64,000 nucleotides of DNA from PZPK01 sp965230795. GTDB lineage: Bacteria > Pseudomonadota > Gammaproteobacteria > Pseudomonadales > Oleiphilaceae. Positions 27,433 to 35,520 of the stretch are shown in pieces. The position numbers were made by a program, and so were the translations under genes. Positions within the stretch are counted from its first letter, which is position 1, and each line of letters begins with the position of its first letter. The DNA lies in contig OZ246020.1 of the NCBI GenBank assembly GCA_965230795.1, forward strand, positions 3,100,001-3,164,000, given 5' to 3'. The notes under the pieces were generated by a model. It was not told the DNA's origin. It did not search any database and worked only from the letters and a program-made list of their open reading frames with translations.

Positions 27433-29361
27433 TCATAGCGAATTGTACCAGTCTGTCAAACCGGTTTCGTCTAATATATCCCGACGCGCCTGATTATTTC
27501 GATAGCACGATGCCGCTGATTTTTCGTCACAATACTCTTTAACACTCGCTAAAAATGATTTAGCCTTGGCCCAATCGCCTATGCGCGAATACATCTGCAC
27601 CAAAGCAAGCTTTACATCGACCCTGAAACCACTGGTGCTGTCAGCTTTCTCCATAAAATAGATGGCTTCCGGGAAATTCTGTACCAAAGCCATCGCTTTG
27701 CCGGCAAGAATATACAAGTGCGGGCGAATACCTATAAATCGCTCGTTTTGAAGCAATCCGGTGAGCGACTCTACTATCAAACTATACCCTTGAGAAGTGC
27801 ATTTTCCCTGCTCTACCAAGCTCAACAAGCCGTTTAATAAATTGATGGTTTCCTTATTGAATGTGGCTTTTGCAGCCGTTGTCCGGACACGATCCAAGCT
27901 CGGGAGTGCAACTTGCTCATTGCGACAATTCAGTTCTATCCACAATAAAGGTTTCGATAAATCCTCGGGAAAATAATCAATTGTGGCATCATAAAAAGCA
28001 GCAAGGGAATCCAAAACGCCCGCTTGAAACATTGTCTTGGCTAAATGCCCATGGGCTCTGTGAGAGTGTGGGTTCTGCTCATACCATTTCACGGCCTGAG
28101 CTTTGGGATCCCCCCATAAGCTGCTTTGTTGATGAGCAACGTAAGCCGCATTAATAAGCCATAGCGCAGACAGAAGCAGTAACGGCATTTTTAAACCTGA
28201 CCACTTCTGGAGAAGGCTCTTGACTACACCGACTAGCGCCATTGCCATGCCAAACATGGGAAGGTAATTCCGGTGCTCAAAGTAAAGCTCAAGCGAAAGA
28301 AATGAAGATTCAAGAATATGGCCAGCAAAAAAGAACAGGATACCTCCTGCAACCAGTGGTGCTGTCCTTCTTAAAAGAAATCCCGCTGCAATCAGACCAC
28401 ATACAACAAGAAATCCGAACGCCGACATCCCAAACGATTCCGAGATCTCATAGTTTTCATAGAAAAGAAAATACGAGTCCGGCATAGGTAGCACAATGCC
28501 AAATAAATAGTCCTTCAACACATTCAATTGCGTTAACAAACGCTCGCCAAGAGTAAAATCCCTGGTCAAATAAGAAGTAACCAGGAATTTCTCCCAACGA
28601 AACCCTATATAAGCGATGAATGCGAGGATCGGCAAGTACAGCGCCAAAGATCGCTCCCATAACGGAATCTTACCAAGATGAGCGCGAAGAACGGTAAGGG
28701 ACAGAGCTCCAATCAAAAGAGGAAGAAGAATGGCGTTTTCCTTGGAAAAAACACCCAACAACAAGCAACAGCCATAACAGAAAAACATCGCATAGCGCAT
28801 TAATCTCTGATTGGGAAAGTCTGCTGCTTTAATATAGAAAAGAATCCCGGCAAAACTCCAAAATGCTGACAGCAAAGCCATACGCTGAATAACGTAGTGC
28901 ACACTTGAAGCCTGAATCGGGTTAATCAGCCAGAGCAAAGCCACCAAAAACGCAAGAACATGGATGCGTGGATTTTTACTAGCGTCTGAATTGAATGAAA
29001 TCGATCTATAGGAGATAACAACAGATATGGAATAAACGAGCAGACCATTCGCTATATGAATCGCCAGATTTACAAACTTGAACCAGTAGGCCTCGGGCCA
29101 ACTATTTGCCTGAATAGCGTATGTTAAATAAGCAAAAGGACGGCCGGAAGGTCCTCCTCCTCCAGCGAGAACAAAATCCTGAATGTTCAAGACACCGGCT
29201 TTTACTTCGGCGAGGCGAGACAGGTGAAGAATATCGTCAAGCAGAAAACTGCCATCCAATCCGGGAAGATAGATTATGAACGCTGCGAGAACTAAACAGG
29301 CAGGTAAAAAAACAAAGTTAAAAAAATGCTTGTGAGACTCAGAAGTAATGTGGTGTTTCAC
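27433..29361 (-). CDS. GT-C membrane glycosyltransferase with C-terminal TPR-like domain; candidate pilin glycosyltransferase
   Basis: A 642-residue protein. The first 400 residues hold about 10-12 membrane helices with GT-C marks: a first extracytoplasmic loop with LLDDILHL (40-47; the acidic pair Asp42-Asp43), SGRPFAYLTYA (72-82), FVNLAIHIANGLLVY (96-110) and SSVHYVIQRMALLSA (152-166). From about 410 a soluble region begins (SLWGDP, then WYEQNPHSHRAHGHLAKTMFQ) with TPR-like helices ending in RIGDWAKAKSF. This layout matches the PMT/TMTC-like family of lipid-linked-sugar users. It lies 27 bases after a pilin gene, so O-glycosylation of pilin is a reasonable inference, like TfpW in Pseudomonas, though sequence identity to TfpW was not tested. 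Confidence 0.7.
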   Translation of the reverse strand: MKHHITSESHKHFFNFVFLPACLVLAAFIIYLPGLDGSFLLDDILHLSRLAEVKAGVLNIQDFVLAGGGGPSGRPFAYLTYAIQANSWPEAYWFKFVNLAIHIANGLLVYSISVVISYRSISFNSDASKNPRIHVLAFLVALLWLINPIQASSVHYVIQRMALLSAFWSFAGILFYIKAADFPNQRLMRYAMFFCYGCCLLLGVFSKENAILLPLLIGALSLTVLRAHLGKIPLWERSLALYLPILAFIAYIGFRWEKFLVTSYLTRDFTLGERLLTQLNVLKDYLFGIVLPMPDSYFLFYENYEISESFGMSAFGFLVVCGLIAAGFLLRRTAPLVAGGILFFFAGHILESSFLSLELYFEHRNYLPMFGMAMALVGVVKSLLQKWSGLKMPLLLLSALWLINAAYVAHQQSSLWGDPKAQAVKWYEQNPHSHRAHGHLAKTMFQAGVLDSLAAFYDATIDYFPEDLSKPLLWIELNCRNEQVALPSLDRVRTTAAKATFNKETINLLNGLLSLVEQGKCTSQGYSLIVESLTGLLQNERFIGIRPHLYILAGKAMALVQNFPEAIYFMEKADSTSGFRVDVKLALVQMYSRIGDWAKAKSFLASVKEYCDEKSAASCYRNNQARRDILDETGLTDWYNSL

Positions 29362-29388
29362 ACGAACCTAAATATTGTTGTATCCCTG

Positions 29389-29835
29389 CTACCGACACGA
29401 GGTAGGTAGATAATTGTATTCTGTTGAAGTGTAAACACTGGAAACCGACCCGGCCAAACCACACTGCCAATCGGTTAAATCAGAATTAGCGGCAATGGCA
29501 TAGGTTTGGTTAGCAATATTGACGCTCACTCCAAGCGGCTTAAAGGTTGCCCGGATTACGACGTTGGTTGACGTGGAAATGATCGTGATATCACTGACAA
29601 ATTTCCCTTCAGTGGTTACCCCGATCTCTGAAGTCGATGGAATTCTACCGTTATTTCCGTAAAATTCTGCTAATGGTGTTTTAGCCGCTGAAACCAGTGT
29701 GACTGCTTCGGAAACCTGACTTTTAGCAATGTAATCCAGATAGGAGGGTATGCCCACTGCCGCTACCATTCCCAGAATAGCAACCACAATCATCAGCTCC
29801 ATCAGAGTAAAACCTTTTTCTTCAAGCTGTTGCAT
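29389..29835 (-). CDS. Type IV pilin (second copy)
   Basis: A 148-residue prepilin. The leader MQQLEEKG is followed by the cleavage site G|FTLMELMIVVAILG with Glu5, the long N-terminal helix, and IPSYLDYIAKSQVSEAV. A C-terminal pair of Cys (WQCG and the terminal LPTSCR) should form the D-loop disulfide. A GAGG ribosome site lies 8 bases before ATG. It resembles the upstream pilin but differs through the variable region and lacks its Ser/Thr/Ala-rich tail. It sits 80 bases downstream of pilA, separated by a terminator-like hairpin, and 27 bases ahead of the GT-C gene. Confidence 0.93.
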   Translation of the reverse strand: MQQLEEKGFTLMELMIVVAILGMVAAVGIPSYLDYIAKSQVSEAVTLVSAAKTPLAEFYGNNGRIPSTSEIGVTTEGKFVSDITIISTSTNVVIRATFKPLGVSVNIANQTYAIAANSDLTDWQCGLAGSVSSVYTSTEYNYLPTSCR

Positions 29836-29860
29836 GGTGATTACCTCGTTTGCTTTTACA

Positions 29861-29890
29861 AAAAAACCCGCCTCACAGGACGGGTTTTTC
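29861..29890 (-). terminator. Intrinsic terminator between the two pilin genes
   Basis: On the minus strand, AACCCG-t-CC pairs with GG-CGGGTT around a 5-base loop with one bulged base, and is followed by a T-run of seven. It lies just after the pilA stop and before the second pilin gene. It also has T-residues on the plus side, so it could work both ways. It would give pilA far more transcript than the downstream glycosylation genes, which may rely on read-through. Confidence 0.8.
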
Positions 29891-29915
29891 AGGATTACGC
29901 TATGTAATTCCCGGA

Positions 29916-30395
29916 TTACTTACAAGACGATGGCAAGTATTGTGCGGCGATGTTAGTGTTTGCAGCAGATGCTACTCGAGCTGCAGCTGAGCCACCAGTG
30001 GAAGATGAGCCACACGCCCACTGACCTGCATCCGACAAAAGAGTCGCGATAGCAAAGGTACCGCCCTGGATGTTTGCGTTAACACCGGCGTTCGCCATCG
30101 TCGCCTGAACAACAATTGCGGTCGATGTTTCAAAAATCGTTATCGACGCTACATATTTACCGGAAGTCGCCGCACCGATCTCACCAGTCGAAGGCGTTCG
30201 ACCCTGACTTTGAACAAATTCCGCCAGCGTTGCTTTAACACCTGCAGTCAGGTTGACCGCTTCAGTTACTTGCGAACGAGCAATGTAGTCTTGATATGCG
30301 GGAATGGCTACCGCTGCCAAAATACCGATAATCGCAACAACGATCATCAATTCAATCAACGTAAAACCTTTTTGAACTTGCTTCTTAATTGACAT
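29916..30395 (-). CDS. pilA: Major type IV pilin PilA
   Basis: A 159-residue prepilin with leader MSIKKQVQKG, cleavage before FTLIELMIVVAIIG (Glu5 present), and the standard AIPAYQDYIARSQVTEAV helix end. The D-loop is bounded by WACG and the terminal LPSSCK, and the region between is rich in Ser, Thr, Ala and Asn (SSSTGGSAAARVASAANTN), a plausible O-glycosylation zone. AGGAG lies 9 bases before the ATG. A sigma-54 promoter is upstream. PilD cleaves and methylates it; PilB and PilC assemble it. It is divergent from pilB, as in Pseudomonas. Confidence 0.95.
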   Translation of the reverse strand: MSIKKQVQKGFTLIELMIVVAIIGILAAVAIPAYQDYIARSQVTEAVNLTAGVKATLAEFVQSQGRTPSTGEIGAATSGKYVASITIFETSTAIVVQATMANAGVNANIQGGTFAIATLLSDAGQWACGSSSTGGSAAARVASAANTNIAAQYLPSSCK

Positions 30396-30476
30396 GTTTT
30401 AAATCTCCTGATTTGAAAGGTACGACCGCTTCGTTGCTACTTCAATTACCGCATCAAGCGTGCCTGACTTAACGAT

Positions 30477-30492
30477 AGCAGAGGTCATGCCA
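30477..30492 (-). promoter_or_regulatory. Sigma-54 promoter of pilA
   Basis: On the minus strand this reads TGGCATGACCTCTGCT, which fits the consensus TGGCACG-N4-TTGCW at all key positions: GG of -24 and GC of -12 at the right spacing, with two non-critical changes. Transcription would start near 30466, giving a leader of about 70 bases before the pilA ATG. pilA is a known sigma-54/PilR target in Pseudomonas. Confidence 0.85.
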
Positions 30493-30599
30493 AGTACAAT
30501 ATTTTTTTATTTCTTCTTTATATTCATAACCTTAGAAAGCTTCCCCTAACATTCTTCTGGTTTTCAATGTGAGCATGTAACTTTCGCATTCTGCTCATA

Positions 30600-30618
30600 A
30601 CTGACAAAATTTGTCAGT
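30600..30618. promoter_or_regulatory. Perfect palindrome in the pilA-pilB gap, candidate activator site
   Basis: ACTGACAAA-A-TTTGTCAGT is a perfect 9+1+9 palindrome. It lies about 115 bases upstream of the -24 box of pilA, a typical place for a bacterial enhancer-binding protein. Each half contains TGTC, the core reported for PilR sites in Pseudomonas. It could also serve the divergent pilB gene, 120 bases away. The rest of 30493-30738 shows no strong promoter for pilB and no ribosome site before its ATG. Confidence 0.6.
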
Positions 30619-30738
30619 CTTGGCCTCATTACGTCGAACTGGTTTTCATGAAATCAATAAGCAAACGCAAATTCTTTTAAAAATCCAAAACTTCACTACA
30701 ATCAATAAAGATATCCTCCTGCAAATACGTTAATTCCC

Positions 30739-32448
30739 ATGGCAGCATCAGATCACGTAACACTAACGGGCCTTGCCCGAAAATTTGTAATGGACCACAT
30801 CATTGATGAAGAGTCCGCGAAGAAAGCGCAAACCCACGCCAAAGACAATAAAGTGTCGCTAGTGACTCATTTGGTCACCAACAACATGGCTGACCCTAAA
30901 GCCCTGGCCTTCTCTGCGGCACAAGAGTTTGGCGTTCCTGTAATGGACCTCAGCGCTTTTCTTTCAGATTCACTTCCCGAGAAGATTGTTGATGAGAAGC
31001 TGGTCAGAAAACACCGCATTCTTCCTTTATACGTGAGAGGCAATCGCCTTTTTATTGCTGTATCGGATCCAACAAACATTCAGGCTCAGGACGAAATCAA
31101 ATTCCATACTGGCATGAGTGTCGACTCAGTCCTTGTGGAAGATGACAAACTCGCCGCCACTATTGAAAAATATCTGGATTCGCAAGATACCACCATGGGC
31201 GATCTGGATGATGCGGACCTGGAAGGTATCGATGTCGAACAGGATGATGATAAGGACACCGATGTCTCAGCCAGTGATGCCGACGACGCCCCTATCGTCA
31301 AATTTGTCAATAAGATGCTGCTGGACGCCATCAAAGGCGGCGCTTCGGATTTGCACTTTGAGCCCTATGAAAAAACCTATCGGGTGCGTTACCGTACAGA
31401 CGGCATCCTGCATGAAGTCAGCAAACCCTCCATCAAGCTCGCTCCCAAAATTGCCGCACGTTTGAAAGTCATGTCTCAGCTCGATATATCTGAGCGACGC
31501 GTTCCTCAGGATGGCCGGATAAAAATGAAGCTATCCAAGACCAAGGCCATCGACTTTCGCGTAAACACTCTACCTACTTTGTGGGGTGAAAAAATTGTAC
31601 TGCGGATTCTTGACCCCAGCAGCGCGAAAATGGGTATCGATGCACTTGGCTACGAAGATGAGCAAAAAGAGCTGTATATGGATGCCCTTGGACAACCTCA
31701 AGGTATGATCCTGGTAACGGGACCAACCGGTAGTGGTAAAACCGTCTCGCTTTATACCGGGCTGAATATTCTTAACACCCCCGAGCGGAATATATCTACT
31801 GCCGAGGATCCTGTGGAGATCAACCTGGAAGGCATTAACCAGGTAAACGTGAATACCAAAGTGGGCCTGGGCTTTGCTGAAGCGCTTCGATCCTTCCTCC
31901 GCCAGGATCCGGATATTGTCATGGTAGGTGAGATTCGGGACCTGGAAACAGCCTCTATTGCCATTAAGGCAGCACAAACCGGTCACTTGGTATTGTCCAC
32001 CCTGCACACCAACAGCGCTCCCGAAACATTAACGCGTTTAATGAATATGGGTGTGCCTGCATTCAATATTGCTACTTCGGTTAGCCTGATCATTGCCCAG
32101 CGTCTGGCGCGTCGGCTTTGCAGCAGCTGTAAAGAAGCTTATGAGCTGCCAAAAGACGTTCTGGAGAAGGAAGGGTTCACAAAAGAACAAATTGAAACAG
32201 GCATTACTTTGTATCGACCGAAGGGTTGCGATAAATGTAATAACGGTTACAAGGGCCGTGTTGGTATTTATGAAGTGGTTAAAATTACACCGGAAATATC
32301 GGAATTGATTATGGCGGAAGCGACCTCACTGGAGATTGCTAAAGCGGCTGACAAAGCAGGATTCAATAATCTCAGGAAGTCTGCCTTGCTAAAAGCAATT
32401 GAAGGCGTCACCAGCCTGGAAGAAGTCGAACGGGTAACGAAGGACTAA
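30739..32448 (+). CDS. pilB: Type IV pilus extension ATPase PilB
   Basis: A 569-residue secretion ATPase with an N-terminal MshEN domain (about 10-150), a short acidic linker (near 155-180), and the GspE core. The Walker A is GPTGSGKT at 328-335, with the Asp box and Walker B after it and HTNSAPETLTRL in the His box. A tetracysteine motif (CSSC...CDKC) is in the C-terminal region. It powers pilus extension from the inner face of the membrane. pilC begins 12 bases downstream. The start is weakly supported because no Shine-Dalgarno is seen. Confidence 0.96.
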   Translation: MAASDHVTLTGLARKFVMDHIIDEESAKKAQTHAKDNKVSLVTHLVTNNMADPKALAFSAAQEFGVPVMDLSAFLSDSLPEKIVDEKLVRKHRILPLYVRGNRLFIAVSDPTNIQAQDEIKFHTGMSVDSVLVEDDKLAATIEKYLDSQDTTMGDLDDADLEGIDVEQDDDKDTDVSASDADDAPIVKFVNKMLLDAIKGGASDLHFEPYEKTYRVRYRTDGILHEVSKPSIKLAPKIAARLKVMSQLDISERRVPQDGRIKMKLSKTKAIDFRVNTLPTLWGEKIVLRILDPSSAKMGIDALGYEDEQKELYMDALGQPQGMILVTGPTGSGKTVSLYTGLNILNTPERNISTAEDPVEINLEGINQVNVNTKVGLGFAEALRSFLRQDPDIVMVGEIRDLETASIAIKAAQTGHLVLSTLHTNSAPETLTRLMNMGVPAFNIATSVSLIIAQRLARRLCSSCKEAYELPKDVLEKEGFTKEQIETGITLYRPKGCDKCNNGYKGRVGIYEVVKITPEISELIMAEATSLEIAKAADKAGFNNLRKSALLKAIEGVTSLEEVERVTKD

Positions 32449-32460
32449 GGTAGATACGGT

Positions 32461-33681
32461 ATGGCAACAAAAGCAGAAAAACTGGCAAATTTTGACTGGG
32501 AAGGTACCGATCGTAAGGGCAATAAAACCAAGGGAAGTACATCGGGCTCCAGTGCGGCCCTGGTTAAAGCCCAGTTGCGAAAACAAGGCATCACACCAAC
32601 CAAAGTACGAAAACAGGCCATATCTATCGGTGGACCCAAAAAGAAGAAAATTACGCCCTTCGATATCGCTGTATTTACCCGCCAAATGGCGACTATGATG
32701 AAAGCCGGTGTCCCCCTTATTCAGTCCTTTGATATTGTGGCAGACGGCTTGGAAAACCCCAGTTTGCGAGAGCTCGTACTAGACATTAAAAACGATGTGG
32801 CAGCAGGTAACAATTTTGCTGGCGCCCTCAAAAAGCACCCCAAGTATTTCGACGATCTGTTCTGCAATTTGGTGGATTCGGGTGAAAAATCCGGTGCATT
32901 GGAAACCATGCTGGATCGCGTTGCCAACTACCTGGAAAAGACTGAAACGCTGAAGAAAAAAGTCAAAAAGGCCATGACTTATCCGATCTCCGTCATTGTC
33001 GTGGCCTTGATTGTGACTACAATTCTTCTGATCAAGGTAGTTCCACAGTTTCAAGACATGTTTGAAGGTTTTGGTGCCGAGCTGCCAGTTTTCACCCAAT
33101 TTGTGGTGGGCATATCAGAATGGATGCAGGAATGGTGGCTGATCATGCTCCTCGGTATTGTCGCAGCAGTCTTCGTTTTTAAGGAAGTGAAACGACGTTC
33201 TGAAGCGTTCAGAGACGCCCTGGATAAGTTTATGCTGAAGATCCCCATTGTAGGCGACATCATCGACAAATCCTCTGTCGCCCGCTTCGCACGCGTACTA
33301 TCCACAACCTTCGCTGCCGGTGTTCCGTTAGTCGACGCCCTGGATTCTGTAGCAGGTGCGACAGGGAACGTCGTATACAGAGAAGCGGTTTACAGAATTC
33401 GAGATGATGTATCCAGCGGTACCCAGCTTCAGTTTTCGATGAAATCAACCGGTGTTTTCCCTGTGATGGCCGTGCAAATGGTATCAATCGGTGAGGAATC
33501 CGGCGCCTTGGATTCCATGCTCGATAAAGTCGCCGAACATTATGAAGAAGAGGTCGACAATCTGGTTGATAATATGACGACCCTGATGGAGCCCATGATT
33601 ATGGCCGTTCTCGGCGTCCTGGTCGGCGGTCTTATTGTTGCCATGTACCTGCCTATCTTCCAAATGGGTCAGGTTGTTTAA
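32461..33681 (+). CDS. pilC: Type IV pilus inner-membrane platform protein PilC
   Basis: A 406-residue protein with two GspF domains (about 70-195 and 275-398) and three hydrophobic helices, one between the domains, one near 210-230 and one at the C-terminus. The first GspF domain opens with AVFTRQMATMMKAGVPLIQS and the second with VARFARVLSTTFAAGVPLVDA. It anchors PilB to the growing pilus. It lies between pilB and pilD; a strong hairpin in the 91-base gap to pilD may lower pilD expression. Confidence 0.95.
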   Translation: MATKAEKLANFDWEGTDRKGNKTKGSTSGSSAALVKAQLRKQGITPTKVRKQAISIGGPKKKKITPFDIAVFTRQMATMMKAGVPLIQSFDIVADGLENPSLRELVLDIKNDVAAGNNFAGALKKHPKYFDDLFCNLVDSGEKSGALETMLDRVANYLEKTETLKKKVKKAMTYPISVIVVALIVTTILLIKVVPQFQDMFEGFGAELPVFTQFVVGISEWMQEWWLIMLLGIVAAVFVFKEVKRRSEAFRDALDKFMLKIPIVGDIIDKSSVARFARVLSTTFAAGVPLVDALDSVAGATGNVVYREAVYRIRDDVSSGTQLQFSMKSTGVFPVMAVQMVSIGEESGALDSMLDKVAEHYEEEVDNLVDNMTTLMEPMIMAVLGVLVGGLIVAMYLPIFQMGQVV

Positions 33682-33696
33682 GACGCCCAAAACCTC

Positions 33697-33728
33697 TGAT
33701 TAGGCCTGCTGCATTGCCGGCCTAATCA
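33697..33728 (+). terminator. Hairpin between pilC and pilD
   Basis: TGATTAGGCC (33697-33706) pairs perfectly with GGCCTAATCA (33719-33728) around a 12-base loop, 15 bases after the pilC stop. The only T-run comes about 17 bases later, so it is a weak terminator at best; it may instead stabilise the pilBC message end or mark processing. Confidence 0.55.
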
Positions 33729-33772
33729 ACAAGCCCTGCTCTAATTTTTCTTCCCATTCGAACTAAAATACT

Positions 33773-34639
33773 ATGCAAGATCTTGTCACTGTACTGAGTG
33801 AAAACACACTGCTCCTTTCGATCGTCACCGCCATTCTTGGCTTGCTCGTGGGCAGCTTTCTTAACGTCGTGATCCTTCGCCTACCCAAGATGCTTGAGCA
33901 GGATTGGAAACATCAATGCGCTTTGCTACTGGAACAAAAACCGGAAGAAGCTGAAGAGATCACTCTGTCCAAACCCAACTCCACCTGCGCTCACTGCGGG
34001 CATGCAATCAAACCCTGGGAAAACATTCCTGTCCTCAGTTATCTGTTTTTAAGGGGCAAGTGCAGCCAATGCGGAACAGGCATATCCATACGCTATCCGA
34101 TCATAGAGATGGCCTCCGCCATATTAGCAGTGATCGTTGTAAGCCATTTCGGCTTCAGCTGGAGCGCAGGGGCTGCCCTGCTGCTTACCTGGTCACTCAT
34201 TGCTCTGACGATGATTGACGCCGACACCCAACTACTACCGGACAGCATGACACTCCCGCTGCTCTGGCTGGGGCTGATTGCTAACTATTTTGGCCTTTTT
34301 ACTTCACTGGAGTCCGCGCTGTGGGGAGCCATTGCCGGTTACATGAGCCTTTGGACTGTCTATCAGCTTTTCAAACTTCTGACAGGCAAGGAAGGTATGG
34401 GATTTGGAGACTTCAAACTGCTTGGCGCACTCGGAGCATGGATGGGCTGGCAAATGATCCCCCTGATCATTTTGCTCTCCTCTGTCGTAGGTGCTGCTAT
34501 TGGCATCGGTATGATTCTAATCCGAGGCAAGGACCGCAATATCCCCATTCCCTTCGGCCCCTATCTGGCCATAGCAGGCTGGATCGCCCTTATTTTCGGA
34601 CATCAGATTGTTGCGCTTTGGCTCGGCCAAGCCACATAG
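33773..34639 (+). CDS. pilD: Prepilin peptidase / N-methyltransferase PilD
   Basis: A 288-residue bifunctional membrane enzyme. The N-terminal methyltransferase part has GLLVGSFLNVVILRLP and two CxxC pairs (Cys72, 75, 97, 100); the C-terminal aspartyl protease part has MIDADTQLLPD (Asp149, Asp151) and GMGFGDFKLLGALGAW (Asp213). It cleaves the leader of pilins before Phe1 and methylates the new N-terminus. coaE follows 18 bases after its stop, the usual Pseudomonas order. Confidence 0.96.
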   Translation: MQDLVTVLSENTLLLSIVTAILGLLVGSFLNVVILRLPKMLEQDWKHQCALLLEQKPEEAEEITLSKPNSTCAHCGHAIKPWENIPVLSYLFLRGKCSQCGTGISIRYPIIEMASAILAVIVVSHFGFSWSAGAALLLTWSLIALTMIDADTQLLPDSMTLPLLWLGLIANYFGLFTSLESALWGAIAGYMSLWTVYQLFKLLTGKEGMGFGDFKLLGALGAWMGWQMIPLIILLSSVVGAAIGIGMILIRGKDRNIPIPFGPYLAIAGWIALIFGHQIVALWLGQAT

Positions 34640-34657
34640 ATTCAGGTTGATTTTCAG

Positions 34658-35257
34658 ATGTTTAAAGTGGGTCTAACCGGTGGTATCGGCAGTGGTAAGT
34701 CAGCAACATCTGACACCTTTGCATCCCTGGGTGTTCATGTGGTTGATGCAGATATCGTCGCGCGGGAAGTTGTGGAGCCCGGTACGACCGCGCTAAAAGC
34801 TATCGAAGAGCATTTTGGTGTCAGTATCCTGGAGTCAGATGGCGGCCTTGATCGCAAAGCACTGCGCCAGATCATTTTCTCAGACCCGACTGAGAAAGAC
34901 TGGCTTGAGAGACTCCTGCATCCGATCATTCGGGATGAAATAATCCGCCAGCTTAATGAGGCGCATTCAGCCTATTCAATTCTTGTTTCGCCCCTACTGT
35001 TCGAAACCGATCAACACCTGCTGGTCGATCGAAGCCTTTTGATTGATGTTCCTGAAGCACTGCAACTGGAGCGAGCCGCCAAACGTGATGACAGCACAGC
35101 GGCAGATATCCGGAAAATCATGGATTCTCAAATGCCGCGTCTTCAGAAGCTTGAAAAAGCTGACGATATTATTTGTAATGACGCTTCTTTAGAGGTGTTG
35201 CGGGAACGGATCAAACAACTGCACCAGCAATACCTGCAACTTTCTGATTCTATCTAA
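34658..35257 (+). CDS. coaE: Dephospho-CoA kinase CoaE
   Basis: A 199-residue P-loop kinase that phosphorylates dephospho-CoA in the last step of CoA synthesis. Seen are VGLTGGIGSGKSATSD at the N-terminus (P-loop), VVDADIVAREVVEPG, HPIIRDEI and the typical VSPLLFETDQHLLVDRSLLID segment. Standard length. It is 18 bases after pilD and 19 bases before yacG, in the conserved pilD-coaE-yacG string. Confidence 0.95.
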   Translation: MFKVGLTGGIGSGKSATSDTFASLGVHVVDADIVAREVVEPGTTALKAIEEHFGVSILESDGGLDRKALRQIIFSDPTEKDWLERLLHPIIRDEIIRQLNEAHSAYSILVSPLLFETDQHLLVDRSLLIDVPEALQLERAAKRDDSTAADIRKIMDSQMPRLQKLEKADDIICNDASLEVLRERIKQLHQQYLQLSDSI

Positions 35258-35276
35258 AAACAGGATATGCCCTTCC

Positions 35277-35483
35277 ATGAAGGTCTCTTGCCCGAATTGC
35301 CAAAAGAAAATTGAATGGTGTGATCGCTACCCGGAACGCCCTTTCTGCAGTGAACGCTGCAAACAAATTGATCTGGGTGCCTGGGCCAGTGAAAGCTATC
35401 GCATACCTGTCGAGCCCGCAGATCAATGGAGCGAGTCCGACGATACAGCTGACCCCGGGCAAAACTCCTACTCTCTTCAGTAA
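35277..35483 (+). CDS. yacG: DNA gyrase inhibitor YacG
   Basis: A 68-residue zinc protein. CPNCQKK near the N-terminus and CSERCKQIDLGAWA form the four-Cys zinc site, and the C-terminal tail is acidic, as in the family. YacG binds GyrB and inhibits gyrase. Its place after coaE is the usual one. The ATG at 35277 has a weak ribosome site. Confidence 0.92.
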   Translation: MKVSCPNCQKKIEWCDRYPERPFCSERCKQIDLGAWASESYRIPVEPADQWSESDDTADPGQNSYSLQ

Positions 35484-35520
35484 CCGGCAATTCAACTGAC
35501 GTCAAAACGAGGCATTGATT

